DNA from: Bacillota bacterium
GTDB lineage: Bacteria > Bacillota > Desulfotomaculia > Desulfotomaculales > Desulfallaceae
Direction: 5' to 3'
DNA length: 64,000 nucleotides
NCBI GenBank assembly: GCA_023439185.1
Contig: JAEXOR010000059.1
Location: 1 to 64,000, forward strand
Below are positions 35,464 through 43,757 of this stretch, one piece after another (within the stretch, counting starts at the first letter, position 1; each line of letters starts with the position of its first letter). Position numbers and translations under genes: made by a program. The notes below the pieces were generated by a model. That model was not told the DNA's origin. It saw only the letters and a list, made by a program, of their open reading frames with translations, and ran no database searches.

Positions 35464-36435
35464 TCATTTCAATTCAACGGAGGAAACATCAATAATTCTC
35501 CATTGCCCAACATCGTCAACAAAATAAATGGTTTGTTTGGCGAATTCATCACCTAATTGGTTAACCTTTCCCGCTTCTTCTTTAAAATATAGTAAATCCG
35601 CGTAAAATACGTTTCTAAACCCCAGGTGGTCACCCAGGTAATATTCAGTGTCGGGATAGGCGTTACTAAAGTATTCATGATCCAGGTTCGCCCAGGGGAA
35701 ACTATCTTTAAGCCTGGGATATACATAATTGGCCGCCGCCTCTTGCCGCCCGGCATTTAGCAAGTTGACAAAATTATAAATTGTCTGTTCGGGTTTATAA
35801 TACTCTAACCAATATGTATCTCTGTCGAAGAAATCAATAGTATAATAGCGCCAATCGGGCCAGATAGGAAATTCCTTGATTATTTCTCCCGAGTCTTTGT
35901 CTTTAATGATCACTTTATAGGTGCGGTTGTTTTTTAACTCAATATCTTCTCCATAAGATTCAAAGTGATAAACATTGCTATCGTTATTAAGATACCTCAT
36001 ACCTCGTGTCAGGGACACATCGTAGTCGCCATAGAGCCTGACGGTCGGTAGGTGTTTTGTAAAATTATCTGCGTTTTCAGCATTTTTGGATGCTATAATC
36101 CCCTGCAGCTTGATAGTCCTAAGATCCTTCTGGAAGGCATAAGGCCTGCTATAGAAATAGCAAACTCTAACAAAAGCATTGCGAAGCCTGGCGTTGTCGA
36201 TATTGTTACCGATTTTCCAATACCACGGGATTTCGTCGTAAGTATAGTATTTTCTTTCATGGTTATATACAACGACATTCTTTAGAATGATCACAGCTTC
36301 GTCCGTTTCCACCCGGCCCCACAAAGGTGTTCTTTTGTAAACCAGGATATGCTGTCCGTAAAAATACACTGATACGATCAGCCATAGAAATAAGAGCAAC
36401 AAAACAGTTACCGGGAGTTTTTTCTTCAAATTCAT
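35464..36435 (-). CDS. membrane-anchored protein, function unknown
   Basis: 323 residues from ATG 36435 (an in-frame GTG lies one codon earlier). One N-terminal helix (about 8-27, VTVLLLLFLWLIVSVYFYG) anchors a large, aromatic-rich external domain with many Tyr, Trp and Asp. The C-terminal 100 residues resemble an NTF2-like or stalk fold (FVNLLNAGRQEAAANYVYPR ... IYFVDDVGQWRIIDVSSVEL), judged only by pattern. It lies upstream of the MalT-like regulator on the same strand, with a 98-bp AT-rich gap containing ATATACT...AGTATAT. A link to the RiPP cluster is unproven. Confidence 0.7.
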   Translation of the reverse strand: MNLKKKLPVTVLLLLFLWLIVSVYFYGQHILVYKRTPLWGRVETDEAVIILKNVVVYNHERKYYTYDEIPWYWKIGNNIDNARLRNAFVRVCYFYSRPYAFQKDLRTIKLQGIIASKNAENADNFTKHLPTVRLYGDYDVSLTRGMRYLNNDSNVYHFESYGEDIELKNNRTYKVIIKDKDSGEIIKEFPIWPDWRYYTIDFFDRDTYWLEYYKPEQTIYNFVNLLNAGRQEAAANYVYPRLKDSFPWANLDHEYFSNAYPDTEYYLGDHLGFRNVFYADLLYFKEEAGKVNQLGDEFAKQTIYFVDDVGQWRIIDVSSVELK

Positions 36436-36552
36436 CACTACCGCAGCCTTTCTTCGAGAACTTAGCTTTTACACATTGCCGGAGGCAACTAAAAATTGGT
36501 ATACTCTCATTATACATTCAGCGTCCCAACCTGTTATGAAAGGATGAGGTCC

Positions 36553-37662
36553 ATGCCAAGTAAAGTCTATTTCGTCAATTTACGCTCCAGAGCATATAAG
36601 GAAAACAAAATCAGCAAGATTAGAGACCTGTTCGACCGCGCTGGCTTCAACGATCTAATTCAAAAAGATGACCTCACCGCCATTAAGCTTCATTTTGGTG
36701 AACACGGCAGCGACGGTTTCATCAACCCCGTTTTTGTGCGGCAGGTGGTGGACAAGGTCAAAAGTAAAGGCGCCAAGCCTTTCCTTACAGATACCAATAC
36801 CCTGTACTCGGGCAGCCGCCATAACGCAGTGGACCACCTGATTACGGCCCTGGAGCACGGTTTTGATTATACCGTTACCGGCGCTCCGCTGGTTATCGCG
36901 GACGGATTGCGCAGTGAAAATTTTATTGATTATGAGATCAATAAAAAGCATTTCAGCAAGGTAAAATTGGCCCGGGATATGGTCAGCGCCGACAGCGTGA
37001 TCGTGTTGTCGCATTTTAAAGGCCATGAAATGGTTGGTTTCGGCGGCGCCATTAAAAACCTCGGCATGGGCGGGTCGCCGGCAGCCGGGAAAAAAGAACA
37101 GCATGCCGCCAGGATGGTCGTCAATCATGAAAAATGTATCGGCTGCGGGCAGTGCAGTGATGTTTGTCCGGAAATGGCCAGTACCCTTAACAACAAGAAC
37201 AAAGCGGAAATTGAGTTGGGTAAGTGCATCGGCTGCGGCGAGTGTCTAACGGTATGTCCTGAAAAGGCTATCGGGATGAACTGGGAGACCGAGCTCCCGG
37301 CCCTGATTGAAAGAATGACCGAATACGCTTATGGAACGGCAAAGGTCCATGAAAAACGGATCGGCTATATTAATTTCCTGCTTAACATCACTCCGGATTG
37401 TGACTGCGCCTCCTGGAGCGACGCGCCCATTGTTCCGGATATCGGTTTTCTGGCGTCAACGGACCCGGTGGCCATTGACCAGGCCAGTTACGATCTGGTG
37501 AACAAACAGGTTGGGTTGTCCGCGTCTTTGCTCCCGCATGACTGTGGAGCCGGGGCTGACAAGTTTCATTGCTTGAGGTCTTACATCGACGGAACGCTGC
37601 AATTTCGCTACGGGGAAGAAATCGGTCTGGGCAGCCGGGAGTATGAGCTGATTGTCCTGTAA
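36553..37662 (+). CDS. DUF362 protein with two [4Fe-4S] ferredoxin motifs
   Basis: ATG 36553 (MPSKVYFVN) is preceded by GATGAGG. The frame is open upstream but without a site. The 369 residues show the DUF362 domain (KLHFGEHGSDGFINPVFVRQ, KGHEMVGFGGAIKNLGMG). Two ferredoxin motifs follow (CIGCGQCSDVCPE and CIGCGECLTVCPE), enough for two [4Fe-4S] clusters. Such proteins are frequent in anaerobes and probably carry electrons; the partner is unknown. It is transcribed divergently from the gene at 35464. Confidence 0.9.
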   Translation: MPSKVYFVNLRSRAYKENKISKIRDLFDRAGFNDLIQKDDLTAIKLHFGEHGSDGFINPVFVRQVVDKVKSKGAKPFLTDTNTLYSGSRHNAVDHLITALEHGFDYTVTGAPLVIADGLRSENFIDYEINKKHFSKVKLARDMVSADSVIVLSHFKGHEMVGFGGAIKNLGMGGSPAAGKKEQHAARMVVNHEKCIGCGQCSDVCPEMASTLNNKNKAEIELGKCIGCGECLTVCPEKAIGMNWETELPALIERMTEYAYGTAKVHEKRIGYINFLLNITPDCDCASWSDAPIVPDIGFLASTDPVAIDQASYDLVNKQVGLSASLLPHDCGAGADKFHCLRSYIDGTLQFRYGEEIGLGSREYELIVL

Positions 37663-37746
37663 TGTTTAACCTGATAAACTTTGTTCTCCAGATTACCGTT
37701 GATTCCTCCATATGTTGGTTTATCCAAAGCCGGCGCTGCAGAAATA

Positions 37747-38211
37747 TTATCTGGGGATATTATTATTTCTAACACTGTAGTGAATTCGGTAGTACCTTTT
37801 GTCGTTTTCATGCCAAGCCGCTATTCCTCCTAATAAACCAAACCCTAAAAGAAGTAACGACAGCAATGTTAACATACCGCCTGATAATTTTGACACTATA
37901 TATACCGGAGTACGGCCGTTTACCAGAAATTGCGATGCAGCTACCAGCAATATCATTATAACAACCATTTTTAGCCCTTCTCCGGCTACATTAATCCAAA
38001 AACCCTGTTCTCTTTTTTGCCGCCATTTTTTATAGAACTTTTTATCGAATTTTTCATCCAATACTATTCTATAAACAGTAATCGGCATTAGGAAAATGAC
38101 GCATGCATAATAAAGGGCTGCGGAATAGACTTCAGTAAACACAGGCAAGGCTAACATAGCTATGAACCATATGATCAGGGCAATAATTCGTTTGGATTTG
38201 TTTAATCCCAT
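37747..38211 (-). CDS. small multi-span membrane protein
   Basis: ATG 38211 (MGLNKSKR) follows AAGGA by eight bases; a TTG three codons upstream overlaps the site. About 154 residues with four hydrophobic segments (about 10-27, 33-52, 78-98 and 113-133) and a basic loop (DEKFDKKFYKKWRQKRE). I do not recognise the family. It is convergent with the DUF362 gene and divergent from the FMN reductase gene. Confidence 0.7.
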   Translation of the reverse strand: MGLNKSKRIIALIIWFIAMLALPVFTEVYSAALYYACVIFLMPITVYRIVLDEKFDKKFYKKWRQKREQGFWINVAGEGLKMVVIMILLVAASQFLVNGRTPVYIVSKLSGGMLTLLSLLLLGFGLLGGIAAWHENDKRYYRIHYSVRNNNIPR

Positions 38212-38253
38212 TTTATTCAATCCTTATTTCGCATATTTTCCGGGGGCAGGATA

Positions 38254-38895
38254 ATGAAAATATTAGGTATTATTGGAAGCAGAAGAAAAAACGGCAACAC
38301 GTCTTGTTTAGTACAAGAAGCCTTAAAAGCAGCCCAAAATGAAGGTGCAAAAACGGAATTAATTTTTCTTGGTGATTATTCCATAAAAGATTGTATGGGT
38401 TGTGAAGGTTGTAAAGATACCTTAAAGTGCGTGATCAATGACGACATGCAAAAAATATATCCCCTTCTTTTGGAGGCAGACGGCATTATTTTGGGCTCTC
38501 CTACCTACTTTTATAATATATCGGCTGACATGAAAGCTTTTATAGACCGGTGTTATTGTTTTGAAATATTTGCCGAAGACGACCGTTCTTGCTGGATGGG
38601 TGTAAATGAAGTTTTGGGCGGCAAATATGCTATTGCGATAGCCGTTTGCGAACAACATGATGAAAACGATATGGGCTTTACCCCCGCGGCGATGTCCAAA
38701 CCCCTGGAGGCCTTGGGATATAGAGTGGTGGACACGGTCAAAGTCCTGGGTCTTTTTAAAGCCGGCGAAGCTGCACAAAATAACCAAGCATTGGAGCAAT
38801 CCAGAAAAGCCGGAAAAAGATTAGCAAAAACCATAGCGCTTAGAAAAGACATGGAAGTAAAAGTCAAAGAGATAAAGAAGTTGATGATCAAATGA
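38254..38895 (+). CDS. NADPH-dependent FMN reductase / flavodoxin-fold protein
   Basis: The 213-residue product has the flavodoxin-like FMN_red fold: GIIGSRRKNGNTSCLVQEAL for the phosphate loop, a Cys pair DCMGCEGCKDTLKC typical of the iron-sulfur flavoprotein-like members, and GSPTYFYNISADMKAFIDR for the flavin ring. The cysteine spacing differs from classical Isf proteins, so cluster binding is uncertain. Members reduce quinones, metals or other acceptors. The start is ATG with GCAGGATA upstream. Confidence 0.9.
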   Translation: MKILGIIGSRRKNGNTSCLVQEALKAAQNEGAKTELIFLGDYSIKDCMGCEGCKDTLKCVINDDMQKIYPLLLEADGIILGSPTYFYNISADMKAFIDRCYCFEIFAEDDRSCWMGVNEVLGGKYAIAIAVCEQHDENDMGFTPAAMSKPLEALGYRVVDTVKVLGLFKAGEAAQNNQALEQSRKAGKRLAKTIALRKDMEVKVKEIKKLMIK

Positions 38896-38900
38896 ACGTT

Positions 38901-39080
38901 TCAGCCTTTTTTTTCTTTGATCAAACTATATCCCAAGGATAGAACAGATAAACCTACGAAGCCAATGAACACCCAATCTAATGAGGTCCAATTAGAACGA
39001 TACCTGGAGAATAACGCCCACAGCAACCATAAAACCCCCACAACTACAATTATTTGTCTATAAAACATCATTAAAAACAT
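38901..39080 (-). CDS. 59-residue membrane protein
   Basis: A short frame starting ATG at 39080 with an excellent site (AGAGGAGGTGGAGC) encodes two hydrophobic segments (IIVVVGVLWLLWALFSRY and WVFIGFVGLSVLSLGYSLI) and a Lys-rich end (KEKKG). Topology suggests a two-helix hairpin. No family is recognised. It ends 5 bp from the stop of the convergent FMN reductase gene. Confidence 0.65.
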   Translation of the reverse strand: MFLMMFYRQIIVVVGVLWLLWALFSRYRSNWTSLDWVFIGFVGLSVLSLGYSLIKEKKG

Positions 39081-39446
39081 GCTCCACCTCCTCTGCGTAG
39101 AAACTTTACCTCAATATATTTCATTTAGCTGTAGTAAAATTATACCATGAAAGCCTTGGAGGTGCCGGATAAGTGCTTAGATACATGGGGGGATTCTGGG
39201 AATATGGTTTTGAGTATGACGCTCAGTCCCTGACAACTTTTTTGCTGACTCAAGGAATTAATAAAGAAGGATTTGACTTTTTCAAACAAGTCCAAAACAG
39301 CTTGATATTGTGTTTTTTCACCCCAAGTCCAGGATTCTACATTTAAACATGCAATTTTAATGACCTTGGCCAGACCCAACCTGACAATAATCATACAAGA
39401 AGGTGACCTTTAGGAAATAAATGTGGATAGGCGGGAGGCGCCATTT
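39081..39446. other. 366-bp gap, no convincing gene
   Basis: A minus-strand open frame (39140-39394, 84 codons) has no ribosome binding site; its tail reads plausibly like protein and could be a transposase remnant. A plus-strand frame starting GTG near 39173 after GGAGG overlaps it and encodes about 58 residues. The two are antisense to each other and neither is supported. The region precedes a damaged Uma2 gene, consistent with general decay here. Confidence 0.4.
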
Positions 39447-39907
39447 ATGCAAACTGAAATAAATAACAGTTTGTATACCTACGATGACTATTTAAAACTG
39501 GATGACGCCAATCAATACGAGTTGATTGGGGGGAAATTAATTTTGGTTCCGGCACCATTGATGTTTTGTTAACCAATACAGACAAGCCACAACCGGATAT
39601 TCTATTTATCTCTAAGAAAAGGATAGATATTATCACTGAAAAAAATATCCAGGGTGCACCGGATTTAATAATTGAAATATTGTCACCCTCAACAAGCAGC
39701 CGGGATAAAGTAGAAAAGAGCAGACTTTATTATAACCATGGAGTAAGGGAATATTGGATAGTTGATCCTGATATTAAAGTTATAGAGGTCTTAACGCCGG
39801 GGGAAGAGTATTGGAATATTGCGGGGGCTTATGGTATGGACGATATAGTTGCCTCACCTCTCCTGGCCGGTTTGGAAAAAATACCGCTTAAAGATATTTT
39901 TCTTTAG
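39447..39907 (+). pseudogene. Uma2-family endonuclease gene with internal deletion
   Basis: The gene starts properly: GGGAGG, then ATG at 39447, reading MQTEINNSLYTYDDYLKLDD and on to LVPAP. There the frame breaks to a stop, while the C-terminal half continues in another frame from DVLLTNTDKPQPDILF to the end at 39907 (PDLIIEILSPSTSSRDKVEK, with the Asp-Glu motif region of PD-(D/E)XK Uma2/DUF820 proteins). Compared with the family, the part between VPAP and DVLL is missing, so a deletion caused the frameshift. The protein is probably inactive. Confidence 0.8.
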
Positions 39908-39924
39908 GAATCCCACAGTATTAT

Positions 39925-40527
39925 CTAAGCATCGGTTTTGGTTAAACCATCCGCGATGTAATCTATAATTACGTCCATAATTTTAGGAAACAACTCACTA
40001 TTTAACTCTTCCTTATGCAACCGAAGAAGCATGATGGCGTGAAGGACTCCATTAATTACTTCCGGGTCTTGATCTTTGAGTACGCCGCGTTGGATCAAGG
40101 CTTGAACAAAAGCAATTCCCTTTTTGTCGTTTTCCTGCGCAAACTCTTTGACAAGCTGTTTAGGCAATTTACGCAATATGCGTTCAGAATCCCGCTCCTG
40201 AAACCAATGCTGCAAAAGGGGATTTTCATCCGCCAACTTAAAAGCCATATGCAAGAAGGAAGAAATCAACTCTCTGGGCGGAAGATCCTCCCGCAGGTGT
40301 CCCCCGATCAGCCGGCCGGTAACCTCTTCCTGGTGTTGCAGAATGATAAAAAAGAGCTCCTCTTTCGAAGAGAAAAACTTATAGAAGGAACCCTTGGCAA
40401 TCCCGCACGCCTGCACAAGATCATCAATACTGGTTTTGGCCAGGCCGTATTGAGTAAAAAGCTCTTTGCCCTTGGTCAAAAGACACTGCCTTATTTCTTC
40501 CTTTTCCCTGTCAGTAAATTTAGCCAT
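39925..40527 (-). CDS. TetR/AcrR family repressor
   Basis: The 200 residues start with a TetR HTH (about 8-55: GKELFTQYGLAKTSIDDLVQ ... GIAKGSFYKFFSSKEELFF) and continue with an all-helical ligand domain. ATG follows AAAGGAG. The divergent neighbour is an alpha/beta hydrolase, and the gap of about 210 bp holds TGACTGA-type repeats, so it most likely represses that gene and itself. The ligand is unknown. Confidence 0.92.
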   Translation of the reverse strand: MAKFTDREKEEIRQCLLTKGKELFTQYGLAKTSIDDLVQACGIAKGSFYKFFSSKEELFFIILQHQEEVTGRLIGGHLREDLPPRELISSFLHMAFKLADENPLLQHWFQERDSERILRKLPKQLVKEFAQENDKKGIAFVQALIQRGVLKDQDPEVINGVLHAIMLLRLHKEELNSELFPKIMDVIIDYIADGLTKTDA

Positions 40528-40545
40528 GTCCGGACTCCTTTAATA

Positions 40546-40712
40546 AATTTTTGGTGAATATATATTGACATTCAGTCACCAAGTCTTTAAAATAATTATA
40601 TCAATCGGGTTGGAAAATGTAAACTCAGGCTGTTCCGGCGGGCAGCCTTTTATTCCGGCCCTTTGATGACTGAGTGATTTATAATAGTCACTAAGTTGAC
40701 TTATTCACCCAA
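40546..40712. promoter_or_regulatory. TetR operator-like repeats between divergent genes
   Basis: Near the repressor start TTGGTGA ... TCACCAA forms an inverted repeat (about 40549-40582) that includes TTCAGTCA. Near the hydrolase side TGACTGAGTGA and TAGTCACTAAG (about 40667-40695) flank TATAAT. TGACTGA-type half-sites are common among TetR regulators. The two sites are about 100 bp apart, one per promoter. Confidence 0.55.
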
Positions 40713-40739
40713 AATAAAATTAAAAAGGACTGATTAACC

Positions 40740-41531
40740 ATGCCAATCGCTAACATCAATGGACTCAATCTAAATTATGAAATTCGCGGCACAGGCCCCC
40801 GGGTTCTGTTTATCCACGGCATAGGCGCCGATTTGAAAAATCCCATGGGCATATTTAACACTCCTCTACCACAGCATTTCACCGTGCTTGCCTTTGACCC
40901 TCGCGGAATTGGGGAATCGGAATGCCCTGCCGAACCCTACAGTATGGCCGACCTTGCCGACGATGCCGCCGGTCTGGCGGCATCGGCAGGCTGGGATCAT
41001 TATCACGTGTTGGGTGCCTCAATGGGGGGCATGGTGGCCCAGGAATTGGCCCTTCGACATCCCTCCGCGGTGGACCGCCTTATCCTCGTAGTTACCCATG
41101 GTGGCGGCGTCAACTCCGGACCAAGGGTGCTGGATACACTGGACGAAATGTCTACCGCCGAAAAACTAAAATTATCGGATACCAGGAAGGATGAAGCCTG
41201 GATAGCCGCCAACCCCGAAATGGTGAAACAATTTGAAGCCCGGTTCAAAGCCGCCCGAGACGCATGGCATGCCGACCCGGTACGCCTCCGGAGTTACAAC
41301 TACCAGGTTGAAGCCTCGTTAAAGCATGATGCCTTTGACCGCCTGCCACGGATTAAAGCTCCAACCCTTGTATTCGGCGGACGTTACGACGGCGGTTCCC
41401 CGCCGGAAGTAACAAAAGCGATGGCCGAACAAATTCCGGGCGCGCGTTACGAACTTGTGGAATCAGGGCATGGGGACTGGTATTTTGACCCGGTTGTCTG
41501 GCAAATAATCATTGATTTTCTGAGTAAGTAG
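40740..41531 (+). CDS. alpha/beta hydrolase
   Basis: The 263-residue protein is a typical alpha/beta hydrolase. An oxyanion-region HG motif (LFIHGIGADLK) precedes the nucleophile Ser in GASMGG (about residue 98). The acid is Asp in GGRYDGGSP (about 218), and the His is in ESGHGDW (about 245). It resembles 3-oxoadipate enol-lactonase-like and general esterase members; the substrate cannot be told. AAAAAGGA lies ten bases before the ATG. It is divergent from the TetR gene that presumably controls it. Confidence 0.92.
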   Translation: MPIANINGLNLNYEIRGTGPRVLFIHGIGADLKNPMGIFNTPLPQHFTVLAFDPRGIGESECPAEPYSMADLADDAAGLAASAGWDHYHVLGASMGGMVAQELALRHPSAVDRLILVVTHGGGVNSGPRVLDTLDEMSTAEKLKLSDTRKDEAWIAANPEMVKQFEARFKAARDAWHADPVRLRSYNYQVEASLKHDAFDRLPRIKAPTLVFGGRYDGGSPPEVTKAMAEQIPGARYELVESGHGDWYFDPVVWQIIIDFLSK

Positions 41532-41606
41532 ATCCAAAACAAAGGGGTGGAATTCTAATGGGTTATCAATAGGCATTTTATTTCGGCGCGGAAAGCTAAA
41601 ATATTT

Positions 41607-41632
41607 GACGCCCCAAATGCGGGGCGTTTTTC
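41607..41632 (+). terminator. intrinsic terminator
   Basis: ACGCCCC and GGGGCGT form a GC-rich stem with loop AAATGC, followed by TTTTT on the plus strand. It lies about 80 bp after the hydrolase stop and ends that transcript. Confidence 0.85.
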
Positions 41633-41766
41633 ATTTTGGCAACACCACACATAATGCTCAAATGGAAAGCAAATAATGAATAAATAATAGCATTTTACCC
41701 ACCCAAAGGAAGTGAAGACTCATTTCCACACATGTAATTATTAAAGACACTCTGATATTTGGCGCG

Positions 41767-42186
41767 TTGGCCGGGTTAATTGGCAATATTCCCAAAACCT
41801 TATTGGCATGGATTTTTCACTATTTAGGATATTTGAAGTATACCTTCATTCATATCGCGGCAGGGTATTTTGTCCCGGCTGAATTTATTGACAGTCCTGT
41901 TGCATTAGCTACAGGGTTTATAGCCGACTACACTATGGCCGCCGTCTTTGGTTTTGCTCTGTACTTATTGTTGAAAAAAACAGGAATGGATTACGCCGAA
42001 CTTAAAGGCATAGGTTTTGGAGCATTTGTATATATAATTTTTTACGGCGCGTTTATGGCCCTTGATATTACCAGAGCCAGTCTATTGACGCCGTTACCAA
42101 ATTTATTGTTATTCTTTCCGCATATAATTTTGGGCGGCTTTACCGCCTGGATTATCAAAAGATATGGTTTTAGGCCGGCAAAATAG
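41767..42186 (+). CDS. membrane protein, start codon uncertain
   Basis: The 139 residues from TTG 41767 contain about four membrane segments (FIADYTMAAVFGFALYLLL, then AFVYIIFYGAFMALD, then LLFFPHIILGGFTAWII). The frame is open back to 41716 and the upstream codons read VIIKDTLIFGALAG, which looks like the true N-terminus. No ATG, GTG or TTG occurs there, only GTA and ATT. The real start may be a rare codon, or the start codon has mutated. An AAAGGAAGTGAAG tract lies a little further upstream. Family unknown. Confidence 0.65.
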   Translation: MAGLIGNIPKTLLAWIFHYLGYLKYTFIHIAAGYFVPAEFIDSPVALATGFIADYTMAAVFGFALYLLLKKTGMDYAELKGIGFGAFVYIIFYGAFMALDITRASLLTPLPNLLLFFPHIILGGFTAWIIKRYGFRPAK

Positions 42187-42287
42187 ATTGTCTGCCTGGA
42201 GAATTCATTTGGTCACATCCCATGGCGGTATTTTTCCTCGGGAATATAATGATTAAAAGTTTAATTACCGCATGGGGGTAGGAGATA

Positions 42288-42569
42288 TTGGATATTTTAA
42301 AGGCTTTTAATTTATTTAATTATTTACTGGGAACAATTGTGGTGGTTAACGGATTTTATGTCTATTCGACCACAGGTAAGATACTGCCCTTTTATGTGGC
42401 TCTGGCTATTATCATTGCCGGTCCGCTGGAGGATTTGCTGATCTCTTTGGTCCAAAATTCCCCTGCTCTTTCACCCGCCGATAAGGAAAAATACGTTTCA
42501 ATAGTGGATAACGTCACCAGTCTGGCCTTTTTACTTTTACTGGGACTGGCAGTCTTAGAGGTCCAATAA
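42288..42569 (+). CDS. 93-residue membrane protein
   Basis: Starts TTG at 42288 after GGAGATA. Two to three hydrophobic segments (YLLGTIVVVNGFYVYS, FYVALAIIIAGPLEDLL, LAFLLLLGLAVLEVQ) around a polar loop. No family recognised. It follows the previous membrane gene by about 100 bp and may share its transcript. A 14-bp inverted repeat (TTAATTTAGAATTA ... TAGTTCTAAATTAA, 42581-42624) separates it from the convergent map gene. Confidence 0.7.
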   Translation: MDILKAFNLFNYLLGTIVVVNGFYVYSTTGKILPFYVALAIIIAGPLEDLLISLVQNSPALSPADKEKYVSIVDNVTSLAFLLLLGLAVLEVQ

Positions 42570-42641
42570 TGGATACGGCATTAATTTAGAATTAGGATAT
42601 AATGAATAAGTAGTTCTAAATTAAGGGGTGTTAAACCTCTA

Positions 42642-43391
42642 TCAGTCCTGCTCGGTTAAAACCTGCGGACCGTTTTTAGTGATGGCAATGGTATGCTCAT
42701 ATTGAGCCGACAGGCTGCCGTCCGCTGTTCTGGCTGTCCATCCGTTCCGGTCGATGGTCAGGTTATAGGCGCCGAGATTGATCATCGGTTCGATGGTAAA
42801 AACCATCCCTTCGGAAAGTCTGGGCCCTTTGTTCGGGTGACCGTAATGGGGCACCTGCGGGTCTTCATGCATGTTTTGACCGATACCGTGTCCCGTAAAC
42901 TCACGGACAACGGAATACAGATGGGATTCGGCATGCACCTGAATGGCATGTGAAATATCGCCAACCCGGTTACCTGTAACAGCCTTGCCTATACCGATGT
43001 ACAGGCACTCCTTGGTTACCCGGAGGAGCTTTTCAGCCTGTTCACTTATCTGACCCACCGGGTAGGACCAGGCGGAATCGGCCAGCCAGCCGTTGAGATT
43101 GACCACCATGTCAATGGTGACGATATCACCTTCCCGAAGGGGTTTTTGAGTCGGGAATCCGTGGCAGATTTCATCGTTCACCGAAGCGCAAATGGCAAAG
43201 GGGTAGCCTTTGTAGCCCTTTTGCTCGGCCTTTGCCCCATGGGATTGAATAAAGTGATCCGCAAAGTGATTAATTTGCATGGTTGTAATACCGGACCGGA
43301 TGAACTTCCGAAGTTCCCGGTGGCAGGCGGTTAGTATTTTAGCCGCTTCCGCCATCAGCTCGATTTGCTGCGGGGTTTTAATTATAACCAA
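42642..43391 (-). CDS. map: methionine aminopeptidase, type I
   Basis: The 249-residue enzyme removes the initiator methionine from nascent proteins. Metal ligands are visible: Asp in TIDMVVNLNGWLADSAW (two Asp), His in FTGHGIGQNMHED, Glu in FTIEPMINLG and Glu in QYEHTIAI. Start is TTG, preceded by AGGAGG at eight bases. It stands alone, not beside secY/adk as the usual copy does, so it may be a second paralogue of map in this genome (inference). Confidence 0.95.
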   Translation of the reverse strand: MVIIKTPQQIELMAEAAKILTACHRELRKFIRSGITTMQINHFADHFIQSHGAKAEQKGYKGYPFAICASVNDEICHGFPTQKPLREGDIVTIDMVVNLNGWLADSAWSYPVGQISEQAEKLLRVTKECLYIGIGKAVTGNRVGDISHAIQVHAESHLYSVVREFTGHGIGQNMHEDPQVPHYGHPNKGPRLSEGMVFTIEPMINLGAYNLTIDRNGWTARTADGSLSAQYEHTIAITKNGPQVLTEQD

Positions 43392-43448
43392 TCTGCAATC
43401 CTCCTGTTGCGGACTTGGGAGGGAGCTATCTTCAATAGTTTGATTAAA

Positions 43449-43742
43449 ATGTTTAGATATCTACTGGTAATTCTATCATGTTTATTATTTATACTAAATA
43501 TTTTTTCTTTGGCATCCGGAATAAGATTGTTTGATTCCGAGCTTCTGCCCATCATTCTTTTTAGTACGTTAAATTTATTTATGTTATTCACTTACTGGCT
43601 GTTTGGCAAGGTAGAAATGCAATTTGCGAAAGCAACAGAGAATAAAATAATTAAAATATTATCCACAATAGGGTTTGGCGGAAATATAGTCGTATTAATT
43701 CTGTGCATATTAATCATTGCCGGATTTGGGGTTATTCCTTAG
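43449..43742 (+). CDS. small membrane protein
   Basis: About 97 residues from ATG 43449 with three hydrophobic segments (YLLVILSCLLFILNIFSLA, LLPIILFSTLNLFMLFTYWL, IGFGGNIVVLILCILIIAG). The frame is open upstream into the map leader, but only a distant GGAGG is seen; TTG 43440 is another possible start. No family recognised. It converges on the ABC-F gene. Confidence 0.55.
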   Translation: MFRYLLVILSCLLFILNIFSLASGIRLFDSELLPIILFSTLNLFMLFTYWLFGKVEMQFAKATENKIIKILSTIGFGGNIVVLILCILIIAGFGVIP

Positions 43743-43757
43743 GGAATGTCTTATTCA

